From: Marinoscillum sp049115815
GTDB lineage: Bacteria; Bacteroidota; Bacteroidia; Cytophagales; Cyclobacteriaceae
DNA length: 64,000 bases
Assembly (NCBI GenBank): GCA_049115815.1
Contig: JAGDZO010000005.1
Coordinates: 372,001 to 436,000 of the forward strand
Direction: 5' to 3'
The notes under the pieces are model-generated. The model did not search any database and was not told where the DNA came from. It worked only from the letters and a program-made list of their open reading frames with translations. This document shows positions 1 through 8,500 of the stretch, in pieces. A program made the position numbers and the translations under genes. How positions within the stretch are numbered: the first letter of the stretch is position 1; every line of letters starts with the position of its first letter.

Positions 1-157
1 AGATTCTAAACCAATCACCATCACCGGACAAGAACACAGACCTGCCTATGGCACTGATGGGGACTACTTCTCCAAACCTAGCGTAGAAGATGTATTTGAA
101 CGTGTATACGAGCTTATGAGCGAAAGTAAGCCAACCAAATACAAGCCTATTTTCTAA
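1..157 (+). CDS. C-terminal end of a truncated protein, unidentified
   Basis: An open frame enters from the left edge (reading from base 2) and stops at TAA 155-157, leaving 51 residues. The visible end is hydrophilic, with the stretches GQEHRPAYGTDGDYF and SVEDVFERVYELM. Composition and codon use look like a real gene tail, and the stop lies just before the convergent lipoprotein gene. I do not recognise the family from this fragment and assign no function. Confidence 0.6.
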   Translation, partial: DSKPITITGQEHRPAYGTDGDYFSKPSVEDVFERVYELMSESKPTKYKPIF

Positions 158-162
158 TAGTA

Positions 163-903
163 CTATTCTATTTCTTCTGTGATCGAAGGAAGCGTAAAAT
201 CTGGGGAAATGACCACATTGCTTTTGTTGAGATCTCGATCGTAGATATAGAAAGAGACGCGTATTGTGTCTCTCAAAAATACAATCGGGAATGGATTGAT
301 AGCGTAGCTCATCTCATAACTTATAGTTCCAGTGAGTGGCTCACCCAGATTATCCTCTTCAAAGATCCCAAACCTTCCGTTCAAATTGATTGATGAACAA
401 TCAACATTTCCGAATTTTGAAGGAAAATCGATCTCCGAATATTGTCCATTCTTTTTAACCTCAAAGGTCAGATGTAAGTTTTCGTGAAACTCATTCTTGG
501 AAATATAAAAAGTATCTCCAGCAATATGATAATCACAATTATTGAATAGAGGGCGATTATCTACATCATCAAAAGGCCTAACGCGCCCAGTGAAATCCAC
601 TGTAAATAAAGGGGGCACCACCTCCGTATCGGAATAGGTGACGATTGAGTCACGAGAATCAATGATCAAATCAAAAGAATGATAAGGCACAAAAGTCTCA
701 GTTTCACGCAATCCCAAATTCCCATCACCATCCTCAAAATCAAATTTCAGTACCAACGCATCTTGCCTCGCAGTAATGGAATCATAGTATATCAGACTAT
801 GAAATTTAATTTTAGGGATTTCTGAAAATTCAGGGGCTTGAAAGCACCCCATGAATCCTATAGTAATTAAAATTATTGATATTTGAGTTGAGTGAAATCT
901 CAT
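163..903 (-). CDS. Predicted lipoprotein, unknown function
   Basis: A 246-aa protein starting at ATG 901-903 with a lipoprotein signal: a basic/hydrophobic leader followed by the lipobox FMGC, so the mature protein is probably lipid-anchored. Near the N terminus is the acidic FDFEDGDGNLGL segment, a pattern I associate with beta-rich secreted Bacteroidota proteins of unknown role. The remainder is rich in beta-prone residues with two central cysteines. It is convergent with the truncated gene at the left edge (5 nt between stops) and divergent from the LuxE-like gene. A TAGTTTTG box lies 12 nt upstream of the start. The function is unknown. Confidence 0.75.
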   Translation of the reverse strand: MRFHSTQISIILITIGFMGCFQAPEFSEIPKIKFHSLIYYDSITARQDALVLKFDFEDGDGNLGLRETETFVPYHSFDLIIDSRDSIVTYSDTEVVPPLFTVDFTGRVRPFDDVDNRPLFNNCDYHIAGDTFYISKNEFHENLHLTFEVKKNGQYSEIDFPSKFGNVDCSSINLNGRFGIFEEDNLGEPLTGTISYEMSYAINPFPIVFLRDTIRVSFYIYDRDLNKSNVVISPDFTLPSITEEIE

Positions 904-915
904 ATGCTACAAGGA

Positions 916-923
916 CAAAACTA
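916..923 (-). promoter_or_regulatory. Candidate -7 box (TAGTTTTG) for the lipoprotein gene
   Basis: On the minus strand TAGTTTTG matches the Bacteroidota housekeeping -7 consensus TAnnTTTG and lies 12 nt upstream of the ATG at 903. No clear TTG element was found at the expected -33 distance. Confidence 0.3.
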
Positions 924-954
924 TCTTAACTTTCCCTTATTGTGTCTATAACAG

Positions 955-1926
955 ATGCTAGATTATAAAAGATTCAAAAAAGACATATTTTTAATTAATC
1001 AAGAGAATTTTGAATCTTATTGCTTGGCAGTATACGAGTACCAGTATAGCTACAATCCAGTCTATAGGGAGTATTCTGACTATTTGAATCGCACGCCCGA
1101 TTCGGTCAATACAATTCATGATATCCCCTTTCTTCCTATAGATTTATTTAAGAAGCATATTATCCAAACTGAAACGTGGGAACCTCAAAAGGTTTTCCAA
1201 AGTAGCGGAACGACCGGGCAAGTAAGAAGCAAACATTATGTCCGAGACGAAAAGTTTTATCATCAGGTGGCCAAATCACATTTTGAGTCACTTTATGGAT
1301 CATTAGAGAACCTTCAGGTGTTAGCGCTTTTGCCTTCATATCAGGAGCAAGAGAATTCTTCACTCATCAACATGGTAGACTCATTTATGGGTCTATCTCT
1401 TCCTGGTAGCAGCTATTTTTTAAACAATCAAGAGGCTCTTATGGAGACTTTAGTCAGTACTGAGCGCCATAAAATACTCTTTGGAGTCTCTTTTGCCCTA
1501 TTGGATCTAGCCGAAAAAACGTCACTTGATGTGCGAAATTTAACAATTATAGAAACAGGCGGGATGAAAGGAAGAAGAGAAGAGATAATCCGAGAGGAAC
1601 TTCATCAAAAAATAAAAAATGGATTAGGAGATTACCCCATTCACTCAGAATATGGAATGACTGAGCTTACTTCTCAAGGGTATATGATAAATGAGTATTT
1701 TACTTTTCCAAAATGGGCTAAGGTGCTCATAAGGGATGTAAATGATCCTTTTACCTACAAGAATGATGGAAATTCGGGTGGTCTCAATATCATTGACCTG
1801 GCCAATATTGCTACCTGCTCTTTTATTGAAACCAAGGATTTAGGGAAAATTGACTCCCAAAAAGGCTTTCAGGTACTCGGTAGGTTTGATAACTCAGATA
1901 TCAGGGGGTGCAATTTGTTACTATAA
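955..1926 (+). CDS. LuxE/acyl-protein synthetase family protein
   Basis: A 323-aa member of the LuxE-type acyl-protein synthetase family (adenylate-forming enzymes). Visible motifs are the nucleotide-binding SSGTTG at residues 83-88, IETGGMKGRREE in the middle, EYGMTEL (an A5-like motif), and the C-terminal LGRFDNSDIRGCNLLL, which is characteristic of the family. In luminous bacteria LuxE activates a fatty acid as acyl-AMP and passes it to a cysteine before LuxC reduces it. No LuxC-like reductase or luciferase lies in the window, so the substrate here is unknown. Bacteroidota homologues often occur with surface-polysaccharide or amino-acid genes. The family call is firm; the role is inferred. 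Confidence 0.85.
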   Translation: MLDYKRFKKDIFLINQENFESYCLAVYEYQYSYNPVYREYSDYLNRTPDSVNTIHDIPFLPIDLFKKHIIQTETWEPQKVFQSSGTTGQVRSKHYVRDEKFYHQVAKSHFESLYGSLENLQVLALLPSYQEQENSSLINMVDSFMGLSLPGSSYFLNNQEALMETLVSTERHKILFGVSFALLDLAEKTSLDVRNLTIIETGGMKGRREEIIREELHQKIKNGLGDYPIHSEYGMTELTSQGYMINEYFTFPKWAKVLIRDVNDPFTYKNDGNSGGLNIIDLANIATCSFIETKDLGKIDSQKGFQVLGRFDNSDIRGCNLLL

Positions 1927-2033
1927 GGATTGAACTAAAAGTTAGCTTTTTTTTGTTTAGACCTAAAGAAATGATACTTTTGGTAGATAAGACATACAGC
2001 CTGTCTGAATAAGATTGAAGAAATCGAGCCGTT

Positions 2034-2153
2034 ATGAAATTAAAAATTGCCATTATCGCCCTTGTAATTGTAGGTTTGTCAGCATGTACTCAAAAAACAT
2101 GTCCAACATACGCTACTACTGATCAGCCAACTGAAGAAGTAGCTAAAGTATAA
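2034..2153 (+). CDS. 39-aa lipoprotein with CPTY motif
   Basis: A very short frame, ATG 2034 to TAA 2151-2153. It has a complete lipoprotein signal (MKLKIAIIALVIVGLSAC, lipobox LSAC) followed by CTQKTCPTYA and a short acidic tail. The mature lipopeptide would be about 22 residues with a second cysteine in a CPTY motif. I recall similar tiny CPTY-containing lipoproteins in other Bacteroidota, which supports a real gene. The function is unknown. It is convergent with the regulator gene, with only 6 nt between stops. Confidence 0.65.
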   Translation: MKLKIAIIALVIVGLSACTQKTCPTYATTDQPTEEVAKV

Positions 2154-2159
2154 TCTCCC

Positions 2160-3317
2160 TTAGATTTCCACATACTTTTTCACATCGTCCGATGTAATCT
2201 TCGAAGAAGACATTATCATCAGGCGCTCTACTATATTTCTGAGTTCTCTAATATTTCCTGTCCATTTATATCCCTTTAACAGCTGCATCGCATCCGCGTC
2301 AATTGGGATAGGCGTAGTTCCATATTCACCAGCTATTTGATTTAAGAAATGATCGACCAATAGTGGGATATCATCACTTCGATCTCTAAGGGCAGGCACT
2401 TGAATAATCATCACGCTCAATCTGTGATATAGATCTTCTCTAAATCGACCTTCAGCAATCTCTTCTTTGAGATTCTTATTGGTAGCTGCCAAAACCCGCA
2501 CATCTACTTTAATGCTCTTATCCCCTCCTACTCTTGTGATTTGGTTCTCTTGTAACGCACGCAATACTTTTGCTTGAGCAGAAAGACTCATATCACCTAT
2601 CTCATCCAAAAACAGTGTGCCTCCTTCGGCCTGTTCAAATTTCCCAATTCGCTGTTTATGTGCTGAAGTGAAAGAACCTTTTTCATGCCCAAATAACTCA
2701 CTTTCTATTAACTCAGAAGGTATTGCCGCGCAATTCACCTCTACGAGCTGCGAAGCTGAACGACCACTCTTTTCGTGAAGCCAACGCGCCACCAGTTCTT
2801 TACCAGTACCATTTTCCCCAGTGATCAATACTCTCGCATCAGTTGGGGCTACTTTCTCTATAGTTGACTTGATATCTTGTATCTCAGCTGATTCGCCGAC
2901 TATATCAAATTTCTTACTGATCTTCTTCTTGAGCCTCTTAGTCTCCGTTTTCAATGATGAATTAGAAAGCGCATTTCTAACTGTGAGAAGTAAGCGATTC
3001 AGGTCTGGCGGCTTCTGAATGAAATCATAAGCACCTTTTTTTGTAGCGTTGACAGCAGTCTCTATGGTACCATGTGCGGATACCATAATGAAGGGAGCAT
3101 CCGTCCCTGACTCCATTGCCTTATCTAATAGCTCCAAGCCATCCATCTTAGGCATCTGGATATCACAAAGCACTACATCGAAACTGTTTTTCTGCAACAA
3201 TTCCCAAGCAGCCTCTCCGTCTGGAGCCTCGCTCACATTATACGATTCGTCTTCTAGGATATCTTTGAGAGCTTGCCTGATAGCGCGCTCATCATCAACT
3301 ATTAAAATATTGGCCAT
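2160..3317 (-). CDS. Sigma-54-type response regulator lacking an HTH domain
   Basis: A 385-aa protein with an N-terminal receiver domain (D8, D9, phospho-acceptor D52, K102) and a sigma-54-interaction AAA+ domain (Walker A GENGTGKE at 167-174, Walker B LFLDEIGD, FREDLYHRL near the arginine finger). It ends right after the AAA+ lid (ITSDDVKKYVEI), so the C-terminal Fis-type HTH of NtrC/AtoC proteins is absent. The sigma-54-contacting GAFTGA loop reads GSFTSA at 214-219. The start is the ATG at 3317, because a longer non-ATG extension would run into the RNase P RNA. The gene lies directly downstream of rnpB on the same strand. It is probably a two-component output protein, but not a conventional DNA-bound activator. 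Confidence 0.85.
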   Translation of the reverse strand: MANILIVDDERAIRQALKDILEDESYNVSEAPDGEAAWELLQKNSFDVVLCDIQMPKMDGLELLDKAMESGTDAPFIMVSAHGTIETAVNATKKGAYDFIQKPPDLNRLLLTVRNALSNSSLKTETKRLKKKISKKFDIVGESAEIQDIKSTIEKVAPTDARVLITGENGTGKELVARWLHEKSGRSASQLVEVNCAAIPSELIESELFGHEKGSFTSAHKQRIGKFEQAEGGTLFLDEIGDMSLSAQAKVLRALQENQITRVGGDKSIKVDVRVLAATNKNLKEEIAEGRFREDLYHRLSVMIIQVPALRDRSDDIPLLVDHFLNQIAGEYGTTPIPIDADAMQLLKGYKWTGNIRELRNIVERLMIMSSSKITSDDVKKYVEI

Positions 3318-3332
3318 ATTGAGTTTATTTAA

Positions 3333-3710
3333 AAAAGCAAGTCTATAAGCCGGGTTCTGTACCACTACCTAAAGCGGCGCTCATCATTTATCTAGCCCCA
3401 ATGTCACCACTAGGGTCAATCGGCCTACCCGTTTCGCATAAGGGCGAGCAACCCATAACGAAACCTATTTGGCCTTTCAGCCCGCAAGGTTTACCTAGCA
3501 TCATTACTCACATAATGACCGGTGAGCTCTTACCTCACCTTTTCACCTTTTCCCCATCGAAACCAGTTCAATCGGGTAGTTTGTTTCTGTGGCCCTATCT
3601 GTAGCACAATTGTCTCCAAATGTACCCCTTCCTGTTAGGAAGTGCGGTGCTCTATGCTGCCCGGACTTTCCTTACTACCTATTCAGATAGCACGATGAGC
3701 CGACTTGCTT
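3333..3710 (-). ncRNA. rnpB: RNase P RNA (bacterial type A)
   Basis: Read on the minus strand, this shows the catalytic RNA that matures tRNA 5' ends. The conserved 5' block AAGGAAAGTCCGGGC and the 3' block ACAGAACCCGGCTTA are both present. The ends pair as helix P1 (AAGCAAGTC with GACTTGCTT). The length is about 376 nt, normal for type A. A T-run follows P1 at the 3' end. A TAATTTTG box lies just upstream of the 5' end. Any reading frame drawn through this stretch is spurious. Confidence 0.95.
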
Positions 3711-3712
3711 TA

Positions 3713-3720
3713 CAAAATTA
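3713..3720 (-). promoter_or_regulatory. Candidate -7 box (TAATTTTG) of rnpB
   Basis: TAATTTTG on the minus strand fits TAnnTTTG and ends 2 nt before the predicted 5' end of the RNase P RNA, the spacing expected for a start near base 3710. No TTG was seen at -33. Confidence 0.45.
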
Positions 3721-3726
3721 ATTGAA

Positions 3727-4125
3727 TTAATAGATATCGAGTCCTGTGATCTTGAACTCCCATTCGTCAGCAGTTTCTGCTACTTCAGTGATCATCTCGT
3801 CCACCAATTTTTCATCAGAATGATCTAAGAAAATAGAAGTATCTACTTTCAAAAAACCATCTTCCACAATAAAATTAGTATGTACAAAATCCTTGCTTGC
3901 TTCTAACACCTCAGCATAATTGATATCCTGATCAATGGAGCAAACTTTAGATGTCACCTGAATGGCTTTCCTATTATACTTTTCGTGATCAATTATCCTT
4001 GCGATAACTGTCTGAAATCTTTCGTCCTTCAAGGGAACGACAAAAATTGAGTGATTATCATCGTATTCCTGATACTCTCCCCCGGTTCTTTCCGAATATT
4101 TTCTACTAAAAGCTTTGAAGTCCAT
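3727..4125 (-). CDS. Hypothetical protein, 132 aa
   Basis: A small acidic protein starting at the ATG at 4125, with no signal peptide or membrane segment. Alternating alpha and beta prediction by eye (an N-terminal helix, a beta-rich middle VFVVPL/TVIARI, acidic helices at the C terminus) recalls the fold of YbjN or type III secretion chaperone-like proteins, but I see no diagnostic motif. It sits between rnpB and the photolyase gene on the same strand. The function is unknown. Confidence 0.7.
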   Translation of the reverse strand: MDFKAFSRKYSERTGGEYQEYDDNHSIFVVPLKDERFQTVIARIIDHEKYNRKAIQVTSKVCSIDQDINYAEVLEASKDFVHTNFIVEDGFLKVDTSIFLDHSDEKLVDEMITEVAETADEWEFKITGLDIY

Positions 4126-4163
4126 GGTAATTTTTCGTTTCCGAAATATACAAATAATACGCT

Positions 4164-5462
4164 TTATGCTAAGGCGTCTTTGTAGGTTTTTATCGCCCTG
4201 AGCCGTGCCGACTTATGTTCTACGATAGGTTGAGGATATTTATCGGTTCCCCATTCAGGAATCCACTTCTTCACATAGACCAAATCTTTATCGAATTTCT
4301 CCAGCTGACTTTGAGGATTAAATACCCTGAAATAAGGCTGAGCATCCGTGCCCGTACCGGCCGCCCATTGCCAGCCTCCGTTGTTACTACTCAGTTCAAA
4401 ATCAAGTAATTTTTCAGCGAAATAAGCCTCTCCCCATCTCCAATCTACCAGAAGATGTTTTGTGAGAAAACTAGCAACTACCATCCTAACCCGATTGTGC
4501 ATAAATCCTGTTGTGTTTAACTCCCTCATGCCTGCATCCACCAAAGGGTATCCTGTCATGCCTTGGCACCAAAGTTGAAAATGAGTTTCATTATTCACCC
4601 AAGGGATCTGATCATACTTTTTCTTAAAAGCAGCGTTAACCACATGAGGGAAATTGGCTAATATCATCATGTAGAATTCTCTCCAAATCAATTCATTGAG
4701 CCAAACTATAGACTTTTTATGCCCTTCTATTGCCTTCTCTCTAATACTCAAGGTGCCAAATCTTAAATGCACGCCAATTTTGGAAGTCCCTTGTATAGCT
4801 GGGTAATTCCTTTTATCCTCATATTGAGTGAGGACTTTCTCGTCAATTTCCATCGATGGAATTTGAATATCAGATTGTCTGAAGTTCATGCTTTCGAGAG
4901 TGGGGGTATCCTGCGATGGCATTTTCATTAATCCATCCAAGCAAGTTGCGCTTCTGTATGATTCCAAATTGAGTTGCTCAAACTTCTTGAGCCAAGCATT
5001 CTTATAAGGAGTAAATACCTTGTAGGGTTCATTCTGTCCATTGAGTATTTCTCCTTCTTCAAAGATCACATGATCTTTAAAGGTCAATAATTCTACATTT
5101 TGGGTCTTTAGAAATTGACTGATTTCAGCATCTCGTTTTTTGGCGTATGGCTCATAATCCCGATTGGTGTAGACATTTTGAACTTCAAATCCCGCTAGCA
5201 GACTATCAAAAGCCTCCAAAGGAGTGGAATAAAAGACTTTTAATGAGCTTCCTTTTGATTCCAGTTTTCTTTTTAAATTCTCGATCTGGTCATGGATGAA
5301 GGATACACGGGCATCAGATTTGTCAGTCAGCTTATCCAAGATATTCCTATCAAAAATAAATATAGGAACAACTGGAAAATCTGACTTCAGCGCATAATAC
5401 AATCCCGCATTATCGTCCAATCTCAAATCTCTCTTAAACCAAAAAATATTGACTTTTTCCAT
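4164..5462 (-). CDS. phr: Deoxyribodipyrimidine photo-lyase
   Basis: A 432-aa cryptochrome/photolyase family enzyme that splits UV-induced pyrimidine dimers using light and FAD. The N-terminal alpha/beta antenna domain begins VNIFWFKRDLRLDDN. The C-terminal FAD domain carries NELIWREFY, HNRVRMVVASFL and the strongly conserved GTGTDAQPYFRVFNP. The length is typical. The ATG at 5462 is chosen over a TTG 18 nt upstream because family members begin a few residues before the FWFRRDLR-like motif. A TAATTTTG box lies 32 nt upstream of the ATG. The CPD-photolyase subtype is likely but not proven by sequence reading. Confidence 0.93.
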   Translation of the reverse strand: MEKVNIFWFKRDLRLDDNAGLYYALKSDFPVVPIFIFDRNILDKLTDKSDARVSFIHDQIENLKRKLESKGSSLKVFYSTPLEAFDSLLAGFEVQNVYTNRDYEPYAKKRDAEISQFLKTQNVELLTFKDHVIFEEGEILNGQNEPYKVFTPYKNAWLKKFEQLNLESYRSATCLDGLMKMPSQDTPTLESMNFRQSDIQIPSMEIDEKVLTQYEDKRNYPAIQGTSKIGVHLRFGTLSIREKAIEGHKKSIVWLNELIWREFYMMILANFPHVVNAAFKKKYDQIPWVNNETHFQLWCQGMTGYPLVDAGMRELNTTGFMHNRVRMVVASFLTKHLLVDWRWGEAYFAEKLLDFELSSNNGGWQWAAGTGTDAQPYFRVFNPQSQLEKFDKDLVYVKKWIPEWGTDKYPQPIVEHKSARLRAIKTYKDALA

Positions 5463-5494
5463 TTTTAATGAACTGACCAATAGGACGGATGTTT

Positions 5495-5502
5495 CAAAAT
5501 TA
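5495..5502 (-). promoter_or_regulatory. Candidate -7 box (TAATTTTG) for the photolyase gene
   Basis: A minus-strand TAATTTTG matching TAnnTTTG, about 32 nt upstream of the photolyase ATG. No -33 TTG was found at suitable spacing. Confidence 0.3.
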
Positions 5503-5513
5503 ACTGTGTCTTA

Positions 5514-8500
5514 TCAGTTCGTCTTATTAGCCGATTGCTCCTTGGATACATCCTTAGCCCTTCCTTGGATTGCTGTTTCCCTGGTTCGTGTTAATAATTC
5601 CTTAAGATCATCAAACGACTTTACATATTGAAAACTAATCCCCGTCTCACGCTGCTGAAGTTCATTGGCTATCTGACTGGTTTGACTAAAGGCTTTAATT
5701 CTAAAATGTCCATCATCGGTAAGCAGATATCGCAAGGACCAATCTCCTAAATAATCACTAGCGCCCAATTGTTGGTTGGCCTCATTTTGAGGTAGTGAGC
5801 CTCCTCCACTCACCCTAAGTCTACCATTGAGAAAAGTATAAGCTAATCGCAATTGAAACGTGTTGAATGCATCAGCATCTAAGGATGCCAAATCCACATC
5901 AACCTCAAGATTTTCATCTACCTGGCTAATAAAATATGATAGTTGATTACTCATCAGTTCACTGATACTTCCCTGAAGTGGACTTCCTCCAACCTCAAAA
6001 CTCGAGCGAGGTGAAAACTTCCGAAGTATTAGCAAACTAAATACCTGCCTCTTTAACTCTTGCTCATCATTGTTTATCTCCAAAAGCGCGCGTCCAATAT
6101 TAGATCCCGGGGATACTTGACCATCCTCAAGCTCAATTGCAAAATTGATATTCGGGGCTAACATTTCACCATCCAAATTCAAGCTAACCAAGATAGGATA
6201 CCTTTGATCTTCCAAAAAGTCCTCATTATAACTTGAAAGTGAAGCTAATTGTCGGTAAGTAGCTGATAAATCTAATATTCCAGCGTAGGGATCTCCGAAC
6301 CAGGAAATGGTACTTCCCGGAACCACATTAAATTCCTTATTAATCCCTATCGCAGGAATGGTGAAATTGTAGCCTCCTTCAGTGATATTTAGATCACCAA
6401 AAAGCTCAAATTCTCCATTCGTATCAAGAGAAAGACTGAGATTTCCATTTCCTCTTCCTCTGATAATATCTCCAGTTTTAACATCAAATATCAACTCAGT
6501 ATATGCATCAGGCGTCACTTCCAACTCAAAATTTAAGGATACGCCTGATATGCTTTCCGCAACAATATCTTCGATATTCACTTGAGCAGAAGAATCTGAC
6601 ATATTCACAAAGGTGATATATTCCTTCTGAGTAATTTCTGTGGTACTGGTCAATGGAATAAAAAACTTAGTTCCCCTTTCCGTTCTCCCTTTGGCATTGA
6701 TCACTATGTCCTCAAATGGGCCCATTATTTGAATATCTCCTGTGGCGTATGCGGTACCATAATACAAGCTATTATCCAGTGAACTGGTATTCAAAAACTG
6801 AAAAGAACTAGCCGCTACGCTAATATCTGCCTTCAGCTTCTTAAGGCCTTCATGAAATATTGAACCATCTAGAGAAGCTCTATTCCCTCCTCTATCGAGC
6901 AGCTTGAACCCTTCAAAGTTGATAGCGTCATTGGTAAATGATAACCCTCCATCAAATGAATATATGGTTCCTAAGTAATCTAGCTTAAAGGACCCATCAG
7001 TCAGGCTACTTTGCCCCAATAGTATTGGCTTTTGCAAAGTCCCATTGATAATAATTTGCCCATCCGCAAAACCATGGACGTTTGAAAAAATTCCTACAAA
7101 AAATGGCTCCAGCAATTTCAAATTAGCTCTATCAAAATCTGCTGTAAGATCAAGCTGATCTTGCGCCTCCTGCGGCTGATAGTACCCAACAATAGAAATA
7201 TTATTAAAAGACTCTCGGCTTACTTGTAAGTCAAGTTCCAATCCTTCTCTCGCAGGCTCCCACGCAGTACGACCATACACATCCCCTACGGCTACATTAT
7301 TCAATTCCAAATTGGTTATATCCAGATAACTCTCCATGATAAAATGGTCTGTACCAGAAATAGTTGAAATATCAATGAGTGTATTGAGCTCTCCCCCAAG
7401 TTGAAATGGAAGTAATGCGCTTAAGAAAAGGAGATCGAAGTTTTCAAATGAAACGCTTAACTGGGTAGAATCTTTGGTTGATATGGTGCCTAATACGCTT
7501 ATAGATTGTTCGCCTTGAAACAATTGCATCCTATCTAATTGAATGTAGTCCTTTTCGAAAATCACTTGGTTACTAGGATCAAAAAACCACTGTTCATCAA
7601 ATGCCATCAACCTTGACGGAGCAAAACTAAAAACAAGACGCTCCTTTTCGAGCTTTAAGTGGCCGTTCAAATAGGCTGAATTATTATTGGCAGGCTGAGA
7701 AATATTAGAGGTGATATTGATCTCATCATCAAACCAGACCGCCTCTAAACTCAAATTTTCGGTAGGTAAATTATCTCTCCACCATTGTCTTTCTGAGTTC
7801 AAAAAACCTACCGCCACAATTTCTTTTGAATCAGTGGATTTGGATAGATTTAAATCTATCTCGTTTTCACTAAACCCTATACCATTCACAAAAACAGAGT
7901 CGAAACTGGTATAAAGCGACAATGTTGCGTTCTGTCTTTGATAAAATGTTCCTTCAATAGTATTGTCAGGACTCAAATAAAACTCATCATTGAGAAACGC
8001 TTCACCATAACTAGAAATGTCGCCTAGATTGACGAAGAAATCAATTGAGTAATCTTCTGATTCAACTGGTATCCGTGCTTTCGCTTGCGAGTCATCAATA
8101 TCAAAATAGTCGGTTAAATCATTTGAAATAGCTTTATAGTCAGCTATAACCTGAGATAGCACAAAGTCTCCTTCTAGTTCTAATTGCAATTCCGGCAAAG
8201 CAAGATCCAGCGATCGATAGCCATTAGCCATATAGGATGATAACTCTACTGAGTCTATCGCAACATGCTTTCCTTCCCATTTGAGATTAATGCTATCCAT
8301 TCGAACTTCACCCTGTATACTATCTAAATCGAGACTTTTCAGATTTGCCGAAAGTAACCCATCGACTTGCAATTTCTTGTCCAAGAATCCTAATGATTGA
8401 AAATCAATAGAATCTATTTTGGCTTCTAAAAACAGCACCTCTGGTTCTGAGGCAAGATCAATACTTCCAGAAGCCTCTATCATGCAGTTAGGATCATTGA

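Noticed and set aside
1..157. Assigning a function to the truncated gene end
   Set aside because: Only 51 residues are visible and they match no family I can name with confidence.
1938..1952. Possible terminator after the LuxE-like gene
   Set aside because: A T8 run is present, but the preceding inverted repeat is only 4 bp, too weak to call.
3401..3604. 67-aa open frame across rnpB
   Set aside because: It is in the RNase P RNA, whose conserved blocks explain the sequence.
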